The notes below the pieces were generated by a model. It ran no database searches, was not told the DNA's origin, and saw only the letters and a program-made list of their open reading frames with translations. This document shows positions 10,321-19,774 of a stretch of 64,000 nt of DNA, in pieces (position 1 is the first letter of the stretch; every line of letters starts with the position of its first letter). The DNA comes from Rouxiella silvae (GTDB lineage Bacteria; Pseudomonadota; Gammaproteobacteria; Enterobacterales; Enterobacteriaceae). The stretch spans positions 39,155-103,154 of the forward strand of contig NZ_MRWD01000010.1 in the NCBI RefSeq assembly GCF_002093625.1. The letters run 5' to 3'. The position numbers and the translations under genes are program-made.

Positions 10321-11790
10321 TTGAGTCAGCTAGAAAATACATCACATCATCGCTCGGTGATACCGGCGGGTTCCGGCGCACTATTTTTCATTCAAACCTT
10401 CTCGACCCTAGGGTTTGCAGTTCTTTATTCCACGCTGGTGCTGTATGCCACCAAGCGCCTAGGCTTTAGCGAAAACGATGCCAACGCCATTATGGGCGTT
10501 TTTGGTGCCTTCAACTATGGCCTGCACATGTTTGGTGGCTACCTCGGCGGCCGTTATCTGAGTAACCGTAACTTGTTCGTACTCGGGATGGTGCTGCAGG
10601 TTATCGGTTGTGCACTGATAGCTGTCGCGGGCGTGAGTGGACTCTACTGGGGGTTGGCGATGTTCCTGACCGGCAGCGGGCTAAACGTCACCTGCCTTAA
10701 CATGATGCTGACTCAGCGCTTTGCGCCAGAAGACGACCGCCGCGAGTCCGCCTTCCTGTGGAACTACGCCGGAATGAATCTTGGCTTCTTTATCGGTTTT
10801 GCGGTTGCAGGTTATTTCCAACTCAGTGACAACTATCGCGCACTGTTTATGTTTGCCACCTTAGGTAATGCAGTTGCCATTTTAGTGACCCTGTCACGTT
10901 GGAGTATCCTAAAAGATATCAATACACCGCTTAAGCAGGCTACCTCTCGCCAGTTTAAACAGCGCATGCTGATAGGTATCGCCATTTTGGTGGTGCTGGT
11001 GCCGATTATTCGCATCATGCTGACGCACGCAGCCTTCAGCAGCTATTTCGTGGTGGCGTTGGGTATCGTAATATTTATTATTATGGGCGTAGTCACCACC
11101 CGTCATCGTCAGCAGGATGAGAAAAGCCGCATGGTGGCTTATCTGCTACTGGCTGCGGGTTCTCTGGTATTTTGGACGCTGTATCAGCTCGCCCCGATGG
11201 GACTGATGCTGTTCTCGGAAAACAACATCAACCTTAATGTTTATGGTTTTCGCGTAGCGCCGCAGTGGATCCAAGACATTAATACCGTGGTCATCGTCGT
11301 GGGCGGCCCGCTGATGGCGCTGTGGTTCAAACGTCTTCGCCAGCGCGGTTGGCGTATTGATATTCCGCTGCAGTTCTCAGGGGCTTTGTTCTGCATCGGC
11401 ATTGGCATGCTGGTACTGCCGTTGGGTATTCACTTTGCCGGCAGTGATGGCCTGATGGCCTTTAAATGGATAGTGATCAGCTATGTGTTCCAGAGTGTGG
11501 GTGAGCTGATGATTTCCCCCATCGGCTACGCGATGATTGGCAAACTTGCTCCGGCGCGTTATCAGGGCGTAATGATGGGCTGCTGGATGATGGTGACTGG
11601 GGTAGCATCCGTGCTGGCCAGCTACGTTTCGGGGCTGATGCCGGCCAATACCGGCAGTACGCCAGTGCTGACTAATCCCGGCTACAGTGAAGTATTCAAC
11701 GTTTTAGGGTGGGGTTCGGTGGCAACCGGCGTGGTGCTGATGCTGCTTATTCCGCTGCTACGTCGTTTAATTCAACGGGTTCCCGCGTAA
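10321..11790 (+). CDS. POT/PTR-family (peptide-transporter-like) membrane protein, divergent
   Basis: A 489-aa polytopic inner-membrane protein of the MFS/proton-dependent oligopeptide transporter group. The start is TTG, with a strong AGGGG site upstream. The first helix region (residues 22-42, FFIQTFSTLGFAVLYSTLVLY) aligns with the helix where POT transporters carry ExxERFxYYG, but the acidic and arginine residues of that motif are absent. The following YGLHMFGGYLGGRYLSNR block, the NYAGMNLGFF block and the late GELMISPIGYAM...LAPARYQGVMMG block fit POT proteins. About 12 or more hydrophobic segments are visible. Transport of peptides is inferred from fold only; coupling may differ. It stands alone, closed by its own terminator. 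Confidence 0.82.
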   Translation: MSQLENTSHHRSVIPAGSGALFFIQTFSTLGFAVLYSTLVLYATKRLGFSENDANAIMGVFGAFNYGLHMFGGYLGGRYLSNRNLFVLGMVLQVIGCALIAVAGVSGLYWGLAMFLTGSGLNVTCLNMMLTQRFAPEDDRRESAFLWNYAGMNLGFFIGFAVAGYFQLSDNYRALFMFATLGNAVAILVTLSRWSILKDINTPLKQATSRQFKQRMLIGIAILVVLVPIIRIMLTHAAFSSYFVVALGIVIFIIMGVVTTRHRQQDEKSRMVAYLLLAAGSLVFWTLYQLAPMGLMLFSENNINLNVYGFRVAPQWIQDINTVVIVVGGPLMALWFKRLRQRGWRIDIPLQFSGALFCIGIGMLVLPLGIHFAGSDGLMAFKWIVISYVFQSVGELMISPIGYAMIGKLAPARYQGVMMGCWMMVTGVASVLASYVSGLMPANTGSTPVLTNPGYSEVFNVLGWGSVATGVVLMLLIPLLRRLIQRVPA

Positions 11791-11812
11791 CCTACGCGAA
11801 AATTGCACGCTC

Positions 11813-11841
11813 AGGCCCTGACTCTCAGGGCCTTTTTTTTA
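11813..11841 (+). terminator. Intrinsic terminator after the POT-like gene
   Basis: Perfect 9-bp stem AGGCCCTGA / TCAGGGCCT with a CTC loop, followed by eight T residues, 23 nt after the stop codon. Confidence 0.9.
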
Positions 11842-11915
11842 AGCAATTTTTTGCAAGCAAAGGTTGCATCCTGGTGATTTTAGATGAAATCTAACAGGGC
11901 TAAGGAGGCACCAAG

Positions 11916-12857
11916 ATGAATATAATTTTCTACCACCCTACATTTGATTCAAAGTCATGGATTGAGGGCATCAATCAGCGACTGTCTGACGCCAAGGTTC
12001 GCGCCTGGCACCGTGGAGATCAGGACCCTGCCGACTACGCGCTGGTGTGGCATCCGCCGCAGGAGATGCTGGCGCCGCGCATCGATCTAAAAGGTATCTT
12101 TGTGATGGGCGCAGGCGTTGACGCTATTCTCACTCAAGAGCTGCGTCACCCCGGCACGCTGCCCGCGGGCGTACCGCTTATCCGACTCGAAGACACCGGC
12201 ATGGCGCTGCAAATGCAGGAATATGCATTGGCTAGCGTTCTGCGCTATTTCCGCCGTATGGATGAATATCAGCTTTTTCAGCAGCAGAAACAGTGGCGAC
12301 CGCTTCCGGCGCATCAGCACAGCGAGTTTACGATTGGCATCCTTGGCGCAGGGGTGCTGGGAAGTGCGGTGGCGCAAAAATTAACCGAACTTAAATTCAA
12401 GGTTCGCAGCTGGAGCCGCACACCAAAATCACTGCCGGGCGTTGAAAGTTTTTACGGCGATGATCGGCTGGCTGATTTTGCCAAAGGCTGCAAACTGTTG
12501 ATTAATCTGCTGCCAAACACGCCTCAGACCGCGGGCATCCTTAATAAAAATCTATTTTCTCAACTGTGCAGCGGTGCCTATCTGATTAATCTCGGTAGGG
12601 GTATGCATCTGGTTGAAGGTGACCTGCTTAAGGCGCTCGACGGCGGCCAAATTGCTGCCGCGACGTTAGACGTTTTTGTTGAAGAACCGATGCAGCGCAT
12701 GCACCCATTTTGGTCACATCCGCGTGTTAGCATTACGCCTCATATCGGTGCCGACACGTTGCCTGAAGAAGCCATGGACAATATTGTTGCCAATATCCGG
12801 GCCATTGAATCAGGGCGTGAGCCGATAGGATTGGTTGACCGCACGCTAGGATATTAA
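11916..12857 (+). CDS. ghrA: Glyoxylate/hydroxypyruvate reductase A
   Basis: NAD(P)H-dependent reduction of glyoxylate and hydroxypyruvate, cytoplasmic, D-isomer 2-hydroxyacid dehydrogenase family. 313 aa (E. coli 312). The N terminus [12 protein letters not shown], the dinucleotide motif [14 protein letters not shown], the arginine motif [15 protein letters not shown] and the C-terminal [14 protein letters not shown] with the catalytic histidine are all present. An AGGAGG ribosome site lies 8 nt before the ATG. Followed by ycdX and ycdY in the E. coli order. Confidence 0.97.
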   Translation: MNIIFYHPTFDSKSWIEGINQRLSDAKVRAWHRGDQDPADYALVWHPPQEMLAPRIDLKGIFVMGAGVDAILTQELRHPGTLPAGVPLIRLEDTGMALQMQEYALASVLRYFRRMDEYQLFQQQKQWRPLPAHQHSEFTIGILGAGVLGSAVAQKLTELKFKVRSWSRTPKSLPGVESFYGDDRLADFAKGCKLLINLLPNTPQTAGILNKNLFSQLCSGAYLINLGRGMHLVEGDLLKALDGGQIAAATLDVFVEEPMQRMHPFWSHPRVSITPHIGADTLPEEAMDNIVANIRAIESGREPIGLVDRTLGY

Positions 12858-12963
12858 CTTTCGCGGCAAACTCATCTTCAACGTTTGCCAGAAGGTGTCT
12901 GACAGACCATTAACGCCGTCGCTGCTTACACTGCGACGGCCTGATTATTTCAGGAGCAGAGCT

Positions 12964-13701
12964 ATGTTTCCCGTTGACTTACATATGCATACCGTTGCCA
13001 GTACTCACGCCTACAGCACCTTGCACGACTATATTGATGAGGCTCAGCAAAAGGGCATCAAGCTGTTTGCTATCACCGATCACGGCCCCGATATGGCCGA
13101 TGCGCCTCACTATTGGCACTTTATGAACATGCAAGTTTGGCCACGCGTGATAGACGGCGTGGGTATTTTGCGCAGTATCGAGTCCAACATTAAAAATATA
13201 GACGGCGATATCGACTGTACAGGGCCTATGCTGACGGCGGTGGATTTTGTGATTGCCGGATTCCACGAGCCGGTGATGCCGCCGGTGGATAAAGAAACTC
13301 ACACGCAGGCGATGATTGCCGCCATGGCCGGGGGGGAAGTGCATATTATCAGCCATCCGGGCAACCCGAAATACCCCGTCGATATTCCTGCAATTGCCGC
13401 AGCGGCAGCGAAATACGACGTGGCGCTAGAGCTGAATAATTCATCGTTTACCCATTCACGCAAGGGCAGTGAGCCAAACTGTCGGGCGATTGTGGCGGCG
13501 GTGAAAGAAGCCGGTGGCTGGCTAGCCCTGGGATCAGATTCGCATATTGCCTATTCTTTGGGGGGTTTTGAACACTGTGAGCGTATAATTAAGGAAGTCG
13601 GTTTTCCTGAAGATCGTATTCTGAACGTCAGTCCGCGCCGGTTCCTGGACTTTCTGCAAAGACGCGGTCGCCCGGCAATTGCAGAATTCAGCGAACTGTG
13701 A
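12964..13701 (+). CDS. ycdX: PHP-domain zinc phosphatase YcdX
   Basis: Trinuclear-zinc PHP-domain phosphatase. The ATG at 12964 ([14 protein letters not shown]) has an AGGAG site and gives 245 aa, exactly the E. coli length; the open frame 23 codons upstream is not used. Metal-binding motifs visible: DLHMHT at the N terminus, ITDHGPDM, the [10 protein letters not shown] block and GSDSH near residue 192. In E. coli YcdX and YcdY work together and their loss affects swarming; YcdY is encoded 63 nt downstream here. Confidence 0.95.
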   Translation: MFPVDLHMHTVASTHAYSTLHDYIDEAQQKGIKLFAITDHGPDMADAPHYWHFMNMQVWPRVIDGVGILRSIESNIKNIDGDIDCTGPMLTAVDFVIAGFHEPVMPPVDKETHTQAMIAAMAGGEVHIISHPGNPKYPVDIPAIAAAAAKYDVALELNNSSFTHSRKGSEPNCRAIVAAVKEAGGWLALGSDSHIAYSLGGFEHCERIIKEVGFPEDRILNVSPRRFLDFLQRRGRPAIAEFSEL

Positions 13702-13764
13702 CATTGTCACGCAAATTTTTGCTTTGCCAACTTTTACGTTGCCAACCATAGTCAGGGTTTTACT

Positions 13765-14349
13765 ATGAATGAGTTTTCGATTGTCTGCCGCGTGCTGGGC
13801 ACCCTGTTTTACCGTCAGCCACAAGACCCGCTGTTGGTGCCACTGTTTGGCCTGATTCAGCAGGGTAAGCTTCGCGAACATTGGCCGCTGGAGCAGGACG
13901 CCTTGCTGCTTCGCCTGCAGCAAAGCGCTGATCCGCAGGCGCTGGCCGCCGAGTTTAATCACCTGTTCGTGGGCAATGAATCCGCCGTCTCTCCATTTCG
14001 CAGCAGCTATGTGGAAGGCGATTCAGAGCAGGAAGTGCGCACTTTCCTCAAGCAACGCGGTATGCCATTGAGCGAAGCCCCGGCCGACCACTTTGGCGCA
14101 ATGTTGCTCGCCGCTTCCTGGCTTGAAGACCAGTCACAGCAGGATGAAGCGGCGGCGCAAATTGCGCTGTTTGATGAGTACATGTTGCCGTGGTGTGGAA
14201 AGTTTCTGGGGAAGGTAGAAGCCCACGCAACCAGTGGTTTTTACCGCACGCTGTCTGAAATCAGCCGTGAAGCCATCACTGCCATGCGGGATGAGCTTGA
14301 AGAAGCACTGCCTGAAGATATTGAAGACGGTGAAGAAGACGAGCAGTAA
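13765..14349 (+). CDS. ycdY: TorD/DmsD-family chaperone YcdY
   Basis: Molecular chaperone of the redox-enzyme maturation (TorD-like) family; in E. coli it stimulates YcdX activity, probably by helping metal loading. 194 aa, slightly longer than E. coli (184) because of an acidic tail ending EDIEDGEEDEQ. The all-helical fold motifs RQPQDPLLVPLFGLI, LFVGNESAVSPFRSSYVEG and LPWCGKFLGKVEAHA match YcdY throughout. Directly downstream of ycdX. Confidence 0.93.
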   Translation: MNEFSIVCRVLGTLFYRQPQDPLLVPLFGLIQQGKLREHWPLEQDALLLRLQQSADPQALAAEFNHLFVGNESAVSPFRSSYVEGDSEQEVRTFLKQRGMPLSEAPADHFGAMLLAASWLEDQSQQDEAAAQIALFDEYMLPWCGKFLGKVEAHATSGFYRTLSEISREAITAMRDELEEALPEDIEDGEEDEQ

Positions 14350-14378
14350 GCCCTGACTTTCTGAAAAGAGGAGGGTAA

Positions 14379-14430
14379 AAAACGCCTGAGGTGATGTGCA
14401 AACTTGTATGATTACAGACTCAGGCGTTTT
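14379..14430. terminator. Bidirectional hairpin between ycdY and yceB
   Basis: Perfect 12-bp stem AAAACGCCTGAG / CTCAGGCGTTTT with a 28-nt loop, located between convergent ycdY and yceB. T runs exist on both strands, so it can end both transcripts; the long loop is atypical. Confidence 0.6.
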
Positions 14431-14433
14431 CTT

Positions 14434-14997
14434 TTAATCAGTAAACGGGATCACCAGTTCGCCCGGCTTCACTTCAATTCCTTTGGCCAACTTTTTGGCC
14501 ATCGCTTCACCTTTACTGCGATCGCTGCTCAGCACGTAGGCCGGTTTCTGATCAAAGTATGATTTCAACGACTGATTCAGGTAAGGCATCAGACCTTTGA
14601 TAACCGACTGCATTTTTTCCGGTTTAACGGTGTAGTCGACAACTTCCATATCTTTCAGGTAAATCGCGCCTTCGTCTTTGTTAAAGCTTGGCGTCGCCTT
14701 CAACGTGAGCGTCATGTTGGCCTTTTGCGCGCCGAACAGCGAGTTGACATCAATATCGGCATCGCCGGTTAGGGTGACTTTTCCAGGCTCCGCTCGGCCA
14801 ATCTGGCTGCTCAAATTGGTTAACGTAATGCGTGCGTCTACTAGCCCGGGCACGCCAAGCTGTTTCTGGAAGTCATTGTGTTTGTGCAGGTAATCATTAA
14901 CTTCCTGCTCGCTCAGCGAGTATTGGGTGAGGTGATTACATCCGGCAAGTAGGCCGGTAAAAATCAGGGCAGCGGCCCCTAAAAATAACTTTCTCAT
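14434..14997 (-). CDS. yceB: DUF1439 lipoprotein YceB
   Basis: Predicted lipoprotein of 187 aa. Signal peptide with lipobox LLAGC, lipidated Cys at residue 20, followed by a DUF1439 domain (SLSEQEVNDYLHKHNDFQKQ, YLKDMEVVDYTVKPEKMQ). No activity is established; the family fold resembles lipid-binding proteins. It lies upstream of grxB on the opposite end of the yceB/grxB/mdtH block, all on the minus strand as in E. coli relatives. Confidence 0.93.
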   Translation of the reverse strand: MRKLFLGAAALIFTGLLAGCNHLTQYSLSEQEVNDYLHKHNDFQKQLGVPGLVDARITLTNLSSQIGRAEPGKVTLTGDADIDVNSLFGAQKANMTLTLKATPSFNKDEGAIYLKDMEVVDYTVKPEKMQSVIKGLMPYLNQSLKSYFDQKPAYVLSSDRSKGEAMAKKLAKGIEVKPGELVIPFTD

Positions 14998-15079
14998 GAC
15001 TTCCTCAATTGACAGGTAGAAGGCGCCTAGTATGCCTGCTTTTTAAATGACGAGGGAAATAATCAGGGAGGTGAATACC

Positions 15080-15106
15080 AAGGACCGCACCGAAAGCGCA
15101 GTCCTT
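15080..15106 (-). terminator. Hairpin after grxB
   Basis: Minus-strand stem AAGGAC / GTCCTT extended by wobble pairs, about 15 nt after the grxB stop. There is no clear T run, so termination is uncertain. Confidence 0.4.
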
Positions 15107-15120
15107 GTGCAAACATTGCG

Positions 15121-15768
15121 CTAGCTGGCGATGCTGGTCAGCAAGTTTATCTGTGTTTGCTTGGCCATGTTGTCACGATAGGCCTGTACGCGAGTCGGCA
15201 GTTCGACGCCTTTAACAATCGACAATGAGCGCAGTACCGGGAACAGGTGAATATCGTCCTCTGAAAGCTCACCGTTCACTGCATTAGGCTCCTTGATGAG
15301 TTTGTCCAACTCACGCAGGTCCTGATTGATTTTCTTGACGAGTCCCGTCGAATGCTGCAAATGCTCTTTGAAATCGCCCATTTTTGCCTGCTTTTTGTCA
15401 CTGAAGTACTGACGAGCCTGCGGGGTTGCGAACTCTTCAAAAGGCGCGCTGGCAAAGCGGGGAATCAGCAGTTTTTGTGTATATTCAGAGACATGACGCA
15501 GCCAGGTTTCGACTGCGGCGCTGAGTGGGCCGGTGAGCAGAGGTTTGCGGTCTAAGTTATCAACATATTTTACTATGTCGAGGCTCTCTGGCATAAAGCT
15601 GCCATCTTGTTTCTGCAAGATGGGGACCATCTTTTGACCGACCATCGACGTTGGCGTTTTCTCGTCGTCATTGAGCAGCGCTTTTACTTCAACCGGAAGA
15701 TTTTTAAGCCCAAAAATCATGCGCGCTTTCACGCAGTAGGGGCAGTGTTCATAAACATATAACTTCAT
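15121..15768 (-). CDS. grxB: Glutaredoxin 2
   Basis: GSH-dependent disulfide reductase of the glutathione S-transferase fold type, cytoplasmic. 215 aa, matching E. coli Grx2. The redox motif CPYC lies at residues 9-12 of MKLYVYEHCPYCVKARM; the glutathione-binding segment MVPILQKQDGSFMPESLDIVKYVD follows, then an all-helical C-terminal GST-like domain. Confidence 0.96.
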   Translation of the reverse strand: MKLYVYEHCPYCVKARMIFGLKNLPVEVKALLNDDEKTPTSMVGQKMVPILQKQDGSFMPESLDIVKYVDNLDRKPLLTGPLSAAVETWLRHVSEYTQKLLIPRFASAPFEEFATPQARQYFSDKKQAKMGDFKEHLQHSTGLVKKINQDLRELDKLIKEPNAVNGELSEDDIHLFPVLRSLSIVKGVELPTRVQAYRDNMAKQTQINLLTSIAS

Positions 15769-15904
15769 AGTACGTCGCTCCTTTTGTACCGGCCGAGGCG
15801 TGGCCTCAGCCGTTAGGTTTTCAGTGACCAGAGGCGTGTCAGTTAATGAGTATGGTGAAGATTGGTGCTGAGATCAAACCACCGAACAGGTTTTAGGACG
15901 GCAC

Positions 15905-17119
15905 CTAGGGAAGCTGATTTCCGCTAAGCATCGCGGGTTCGATACGACGCAGATAAAACTGCCAATAGAGACCGGCGAGAGTGATTAGCCCGACAATACC
16001 CAGTAAAAACCAGGGTAATTGAGGAAGTTGCAACGCGCGACCCGTGTCGTACATCCATCCACCGCCGGTATAACCTATCACACCGCCGATGGCCAGCCCG
16101 AGACGACTAAAGCCCATATAGCTGCCGCGTGCTCGTGCATCGGCCAAGGAGGCACTCAGCGTTTCGCGGGCGGGCTCGGCAATAATTGCCCCGATATAGA
16201 AGAAGCCAATCAGCAGCAGCAGAGGATTAATTCCGCTCACCATGCCCACGGGAATTAAACTCAGGGTCATAATTAGCAGGCCGCACATCAGGCGTTTTTC
16301 GAGGCTGAAACGCGTTTCACTCCAACGCGCAATCGGATAAAGCAGGGTTAGAGACAGTGCCGCTTCAATAGCGTACATCCATTTTACCGCCGTTGGCGTT
16401 CCGGCCATGTCATTCACCGCGATGGGCAACATCAGCATCACCTGTACGGTGAGCATGTAGTAGCCGGTCAGCGTTAATACGTAGCTGATAAAGCGTTTGT
16501 CGCGCAGAACGCGCATCATGCCTTCACGCATTGGCGCGCGTCCGGCAGAAATGCGATAGGCAGGCAGGAAAATGGCGTTAAACAGCGCCGCGAGCACGAA
16601 GATCCCCGCACCCACCCAGCATACGAAATGAAAATTATACTGCAGCAGCCAACTGCCGATCAGCGCGCCAATCACCGCCCCCGCGCTGTCTTGCATCATT
16701 AACAGCGAGAAGAATCGGCTGCGTTCACGGGGACGAATCAGCTTGATGACCAATGCGGTGCGCGGTGGATCGAATAATGTGCCGCCGAGGCCGGATAAAA
16801 TGCAAGAACACACCAATATCCACGGGCTGTCTGCCAGCGCCATGGTGGCAAATCCCGACGCACGCAGCAGCATGCCGGTGATAATCATTGGCTTGGCGCC
16901 AAAACGGTCGGCGATGGCACCGCCAAAAATCCCTAATCCCTGCTGCGTGAGCTGTCTTAGCCCTAGCGCCAAGCCCACTGCCATCGCGGCCCAACCGAGT
17001 TGGTCAACGAAGCGAATTGAGATAAGCGGGAAGACGACAAAGAACCCTAATATGACTAAAGCGTTGTCAAACAGTAAGAAAAACTTTCCCAAGCTGCGCG
17101 CTTGCGATACCAGAGACAT
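15905..17119 (-). CDS. mdtH: MFS multidrug efflux protein MdtH
   Basis: Inner-membrane drug:H+ antiporter of the major facilitator superfamily, 404 aa (E. coli 402), with about 12 hydrophobic segments. The N terminus [19 protein letters not shown] and the loop 2-3 MFS signature [12 protein letters not shown] match MdtH closely. In E. coli it gives low-level quinolone resistance when overproduced. Gene order yceB-grxB-mdtH/rimJ is conserved. Confidence 0.94.
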   Translation of the reverse strand: MSLVSQARSLGKFFLLFDNALVILGFFVVFPLISIRFVDQLGWAAMAVGLALGLRQLTQQGLGIFGGAIADRFGAKPMIITGMLLRASGFATMALADSPWILVCSCILSGLGGTLFDPPRTALVIKLIRPRERSRFFSLLMMQDSAGAVIGALIGSWLLQYNFHFVCWVGAGIFVLAALFNAIFLPAYRISAGRAPMREGMMRVLRDKRFISYVLTLTGYYMLTVQVMLMLPIAVNDMAGTPTAVKWMYAIEAALSLTLLYPIARWSETRFSLEKRLMCGLLIMTLSLIPVGMVSGINPLLLLIGFFYIGAIIAEPARETLSASLADARARGSYMGFSRLGLAIGGVIGYTGGGWMYDTGRALQLPQLPWFLLGIVGLITLAGLYWQFYLRRIEPAMLSGNQLP

Positions 17120-17438
17120 GTGTCACCCTGACCAAATATTGGCATCCATTCCGGAAGATGCCGAGAAAAAGAATCCACACCAGTCTGAACCCGAAACAGG
17201 CAATTAGATAGGGCGCTATAGATAATATTTTTTTATCGTCAATAGGCGAGTAGACTGGCAAAATCAGAGACCAGTGACTGAAACTACTGAATAAATTTTC
17301 GGCTAACTCAATATAGAGTACAGGTCTCGGCTATGATGCAGTGAGGGGCAGTGCGGGTGGTTTTGGACAAGCGGGAAGAAAGACGACTATTTCCTATGAA
17401 ATGTTCTTATCGAGCCGCACATAACGTGGAGGGAAGGG
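17120..17438. other. Divergent mdtH/rimJ intergenic region
   Basis: A 319-nt gap holding the divergent promoters of mdtH and the rimJ-murJ operon. A strong GGAGGGAAGGG ribosome site precedes the rimJ ATG. No operator, repeat or small gene is convincing here. Confidence 0.4.
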
Positions 17439-18023
17439 ATGTTTGGCTATCGATCAGCAGCACCAAAAGTGAGGCTTACTACAGACCGAATGGTACTGCG
17501 TTTAGTCTATGAACGCGACGCGCATCGTCTTGCGGATTATTATGCGGAAAACCGCGCGTTTTTAAAGCCGTGGGAACCCATCAGGGATGAAAGCCACTGT
17601 TATCCTTCCGGTTGGCAGGCGCGACTTGGCCTGATTAACGAGATGCAAAAACAGGGAACGGCCTACTATTTTATTCTGCTCGACTCCGATGAGAATCAGG
17701 TCCGCGGCGTGGCAAATTTTAGCAACGTACTGCGCGGATCCTTCCACGCCTGCTTTCTGGGCTATTCCCTCGGACAGCAATGGCAGGGGCAGGGATTGAT
17801 GCACGAAGCGCTACAGTCGCTAATTCGTTACATGCAGCGTCAGCAGAAAATGCATCGCATTATGGCGAACTACATGCCACATAACCATCGCAGCGGTGAC
17901 CTGCTCGAGCGTTTGGGCTTTGAGCGTGAAGGCTATGCGAAGGACTTTTTGCTGATTGATGGGAAATGGCAGGACCACGTTTTGATGGCCTTAACGGACA
18001 ATCAATGGCTGCCACCGAGATAA
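17439..18023 (+). CDS. rimJ: Ribosomal protein S5 alanine N-acetyltransferase
   Basis: GNAT enzyme that acetylates the N-terminal alanine of ribosomal protein S5 using acetyl-CoA. 194 aa, family length. The acetyl-CoA loop is [19 protein letters not shown] and the C-terminal [26 protein letters not shown] block is typical of Rim acetyltransferases. First gene of the rimJ-yceH-mviM-murJ run, 14 nt before yceH. Confidence 0.95.
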   Translation: MFGYRSAAPKVRLTTDRMVLRLVYERDAHRLADYYAENRAFLKPWEPIRDESHCYPSGWQARLGLINEMQKQGTAYYFILLDSDENQVRGVANFSNVLRGSFHACFLGYSLGQQWQGQGLMHEALQSLIRYMQRQQKMHRIMANYMPHNHRSGDLLERLGFEREGYAKDFLLIDGKWQDHVLMALTDNQWLPPR

Positions 18024-18037
18024 GGAACGAGAGCATC

Positions 18038-18700
18038 ATGAAATTCGAATTTAGCGCCAAAGAAGCGCGTGTCATTGGCTGTATGTTAGAAAAGCACGTC
18101 ACTACGCCGGAGCAGTATCCGCTCAGCCTTAACGGCCTCACTACCGCCTGTAATCAAAAGACCAATCGTGAACCCGTGATGGACCTCAGCGAGTCAGAGG
18201 TTCAACAAACGCTGGATTTACTGCTGCGTAAACACCTCATTCGCTCCGTCAGCGGCAGTCGTACCATGAAGTACGAACATCGTTTTTGTAATTCCGAGTT
18301 TGGGAATCTTAAATTTTCGCCTGCAGAAGTGGCCCTCGCCGCCACGCTGCTGCTGCGCGGTGCGCAAACGCCGGGAGAGTTACGCACACGTACCCATCGG
18401 CTGCATGATTTTGCCGATGTCACCGACGTTGAGCGCACCCTTAACGAGATGGCCAGTCGCGAAGACGGCCCCTTTTGCGTGCGATTGGCGCGTGAGCCGG
18501 GCAAGCGCGAAAGCCGCTACATGCATCTGTTTAGCGGTGACGTCAGCGATGCCGCCCCCGATGACGAACCGTTTATTCCTGCCGGCTCGTCTGCCAGTGC
18601 GGCGCGTGACGCATTGGCCGAACGGGTTGCCGTGCTTGAAACCGAGGTCAACGTGCTGAAGCAGCGCCTCGCCGATCTGCTTGAAAGGCTCGCTGACTAG
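18038..18700 (+). CDS. yceH: DUF480 (UPF0502) protein YceH
   Basis: A 220-aa protein of the DUF480 family, folded as two winged-helix domains in a solved homologue; role unknown. The ATG at 18038 ([20 protein letters not shown]) fits the family; the frame upstream to 17966 overlaps rimJ and is not used. The C-terminal [21 protein letters not shown] is a short coiled coil. Tight spacing to rimJ (14 nt) and mviM (9 nt) shows one operon. Confidence 0.93.
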   Translation: MKFEFSAKEARVIGCMLEKHVTTPEQYPLSLNGLTTACNQKTNREPVMDLSESEVQQTLDLLLRKHLIRSVSGSRTMKYEHRFCNSEFGNLKFSPAEVALAATLLLRGAQTPGELRTRTHRLHDFADVTDVERTLNEMASREDGPFCVRLAREPGKRESRYMHLFSGDVSDAAPDDEPFIPAGSSASAARDALAERVAVLETEVNVLKQRLADLLERLAD

Positions 18701-18709
18701 GGAGAGACT

Positions 18710-19645
18710 ATGAGTAAACTTCGTATTGGCGTCGTCGGGCTCGGCGGTATTGCACAAAAAGCCTATCTGCCGATCTTGGCCCAGGCTAACGGCTGGACGC
18801 TGGCGGGGGGCTTTTCCCCCAATCAGGCTAAAGCCCAGGCGGTGTGCGACAGTTATCGTTTCAGATGTTATTCACAGCTCGATGCCTTGGCGGGAGACAG
18901 TGACGCGGTATTTGTTCACAGCAGCACCGAGTCGCATTTTAACGTAGTGAGTCAGTTGCTTAATGCTGGCGTTCACGTTTACGTTGATAAGCCTCTGGCC
19001 GCCACGTTGTCGCAGGCCGAACAGCTTATCGAGCTGGCTCATCGTCGCGGTAAGGCGCTGATGGTGGGCTTTAATCGCCGCTTTGCTCCCCTCTACGTAC
19101 AGCTAAAGCAGCAACTGACTCAGCATGCGAACGCACCTGTATCGATACGCCTCGATAAACACCGTGCTGATAGCGTAGGGCCGAATGACCTGGCGTTTAC
19201 GCTGTTGGACGATTATCTGCACGTGGTGGATACCGCACTATGGCTGGCTGGCGATAATGTTAAGCGGTTGGGTGGACAAATTAACTGTAATACCGACAAT
19301 CAGCTGATTTACGCCGAACACCAGTTTAGCGGCGGCGATTGGCGAATTACCACCTCAATGCACCGCCGCGCCGGAACTCAGCGCGAGTCGGTTCAGGCTG
19401 TGAGCGACGGGGGATGGTATCAGGTAAACGAGATGCGCCAGTGGCAGCAGGAGCAGGCGAACGGCATCAGTGAGCAACCGATCGCCGGATGGCAGACTAC
19501 GCTGGCACAGCGCGGTTTCGAAGGCGCGGTGCGGCACTTTATCGATTGTGTTACCCATCAAACGTCCCCTGAAACCAGCGGCGAGCAGGCGATTGTTGCA
19601 CAAAGAATTATCGAACAATTACTGCAGGAACAACGATTAGTCTGA
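18710..19645 (+). CDS. mviM: Gfo/Idh/MocA-family oxidoreductase MviM
   Basis: Putative NAD(P)-dependent oxidoreductase, substrate unknown. 311 aa (E. coli about 307). N-terminal Rossmann motif GVVGLGGIAQKAYLP, and the catalytic lysine motif reads VDKPLAATLSQAEQL in place of the usual EKP. The gene name comes from a Salmonella virulence screen that was really about its neighbour murJ. It sits in the rimJ-murJ operon. Confidence 0.93.
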   Translation: MSKLRIGVVGLGGIAQKAYLPILAQANGWTLAGGFSPNQAKAQAVCDSYRFRCYSQLDALAGDSDAVFVHSSTESHFNVVSQLLNAGVHVYVDKPLAATLSQAEQLIELAHRRGKALMVGFNRRFAPLYVQLKQQLTQHANAPVSIRLDKHRADSVGPNDLAFTLLDDYLHVVDTALWLAGDNVKRLGGQINCNTDNQLIYAEHQFSGGDWRITTSMHRRAGTQRESVQAVSDGGWYQVNEMRQWQQEQANGISEQPIAGWQTTLAQRGFEGAVRHFIDCVTHQTSPETSGEQAIVAQRIIEQLLQEQRLV

Positions 19646-19774
19646 TAATTGTGCAGGGGAAACAAGTTATAACAACTGCCTGTAGCTATTGTATTTTTGA
19701 TACGTAGACTATACGCACTTCCGAACCTTGCCGGTGCCTCGTTGACGGGTTTGCCGGCCACAAGAATAAGTCAC

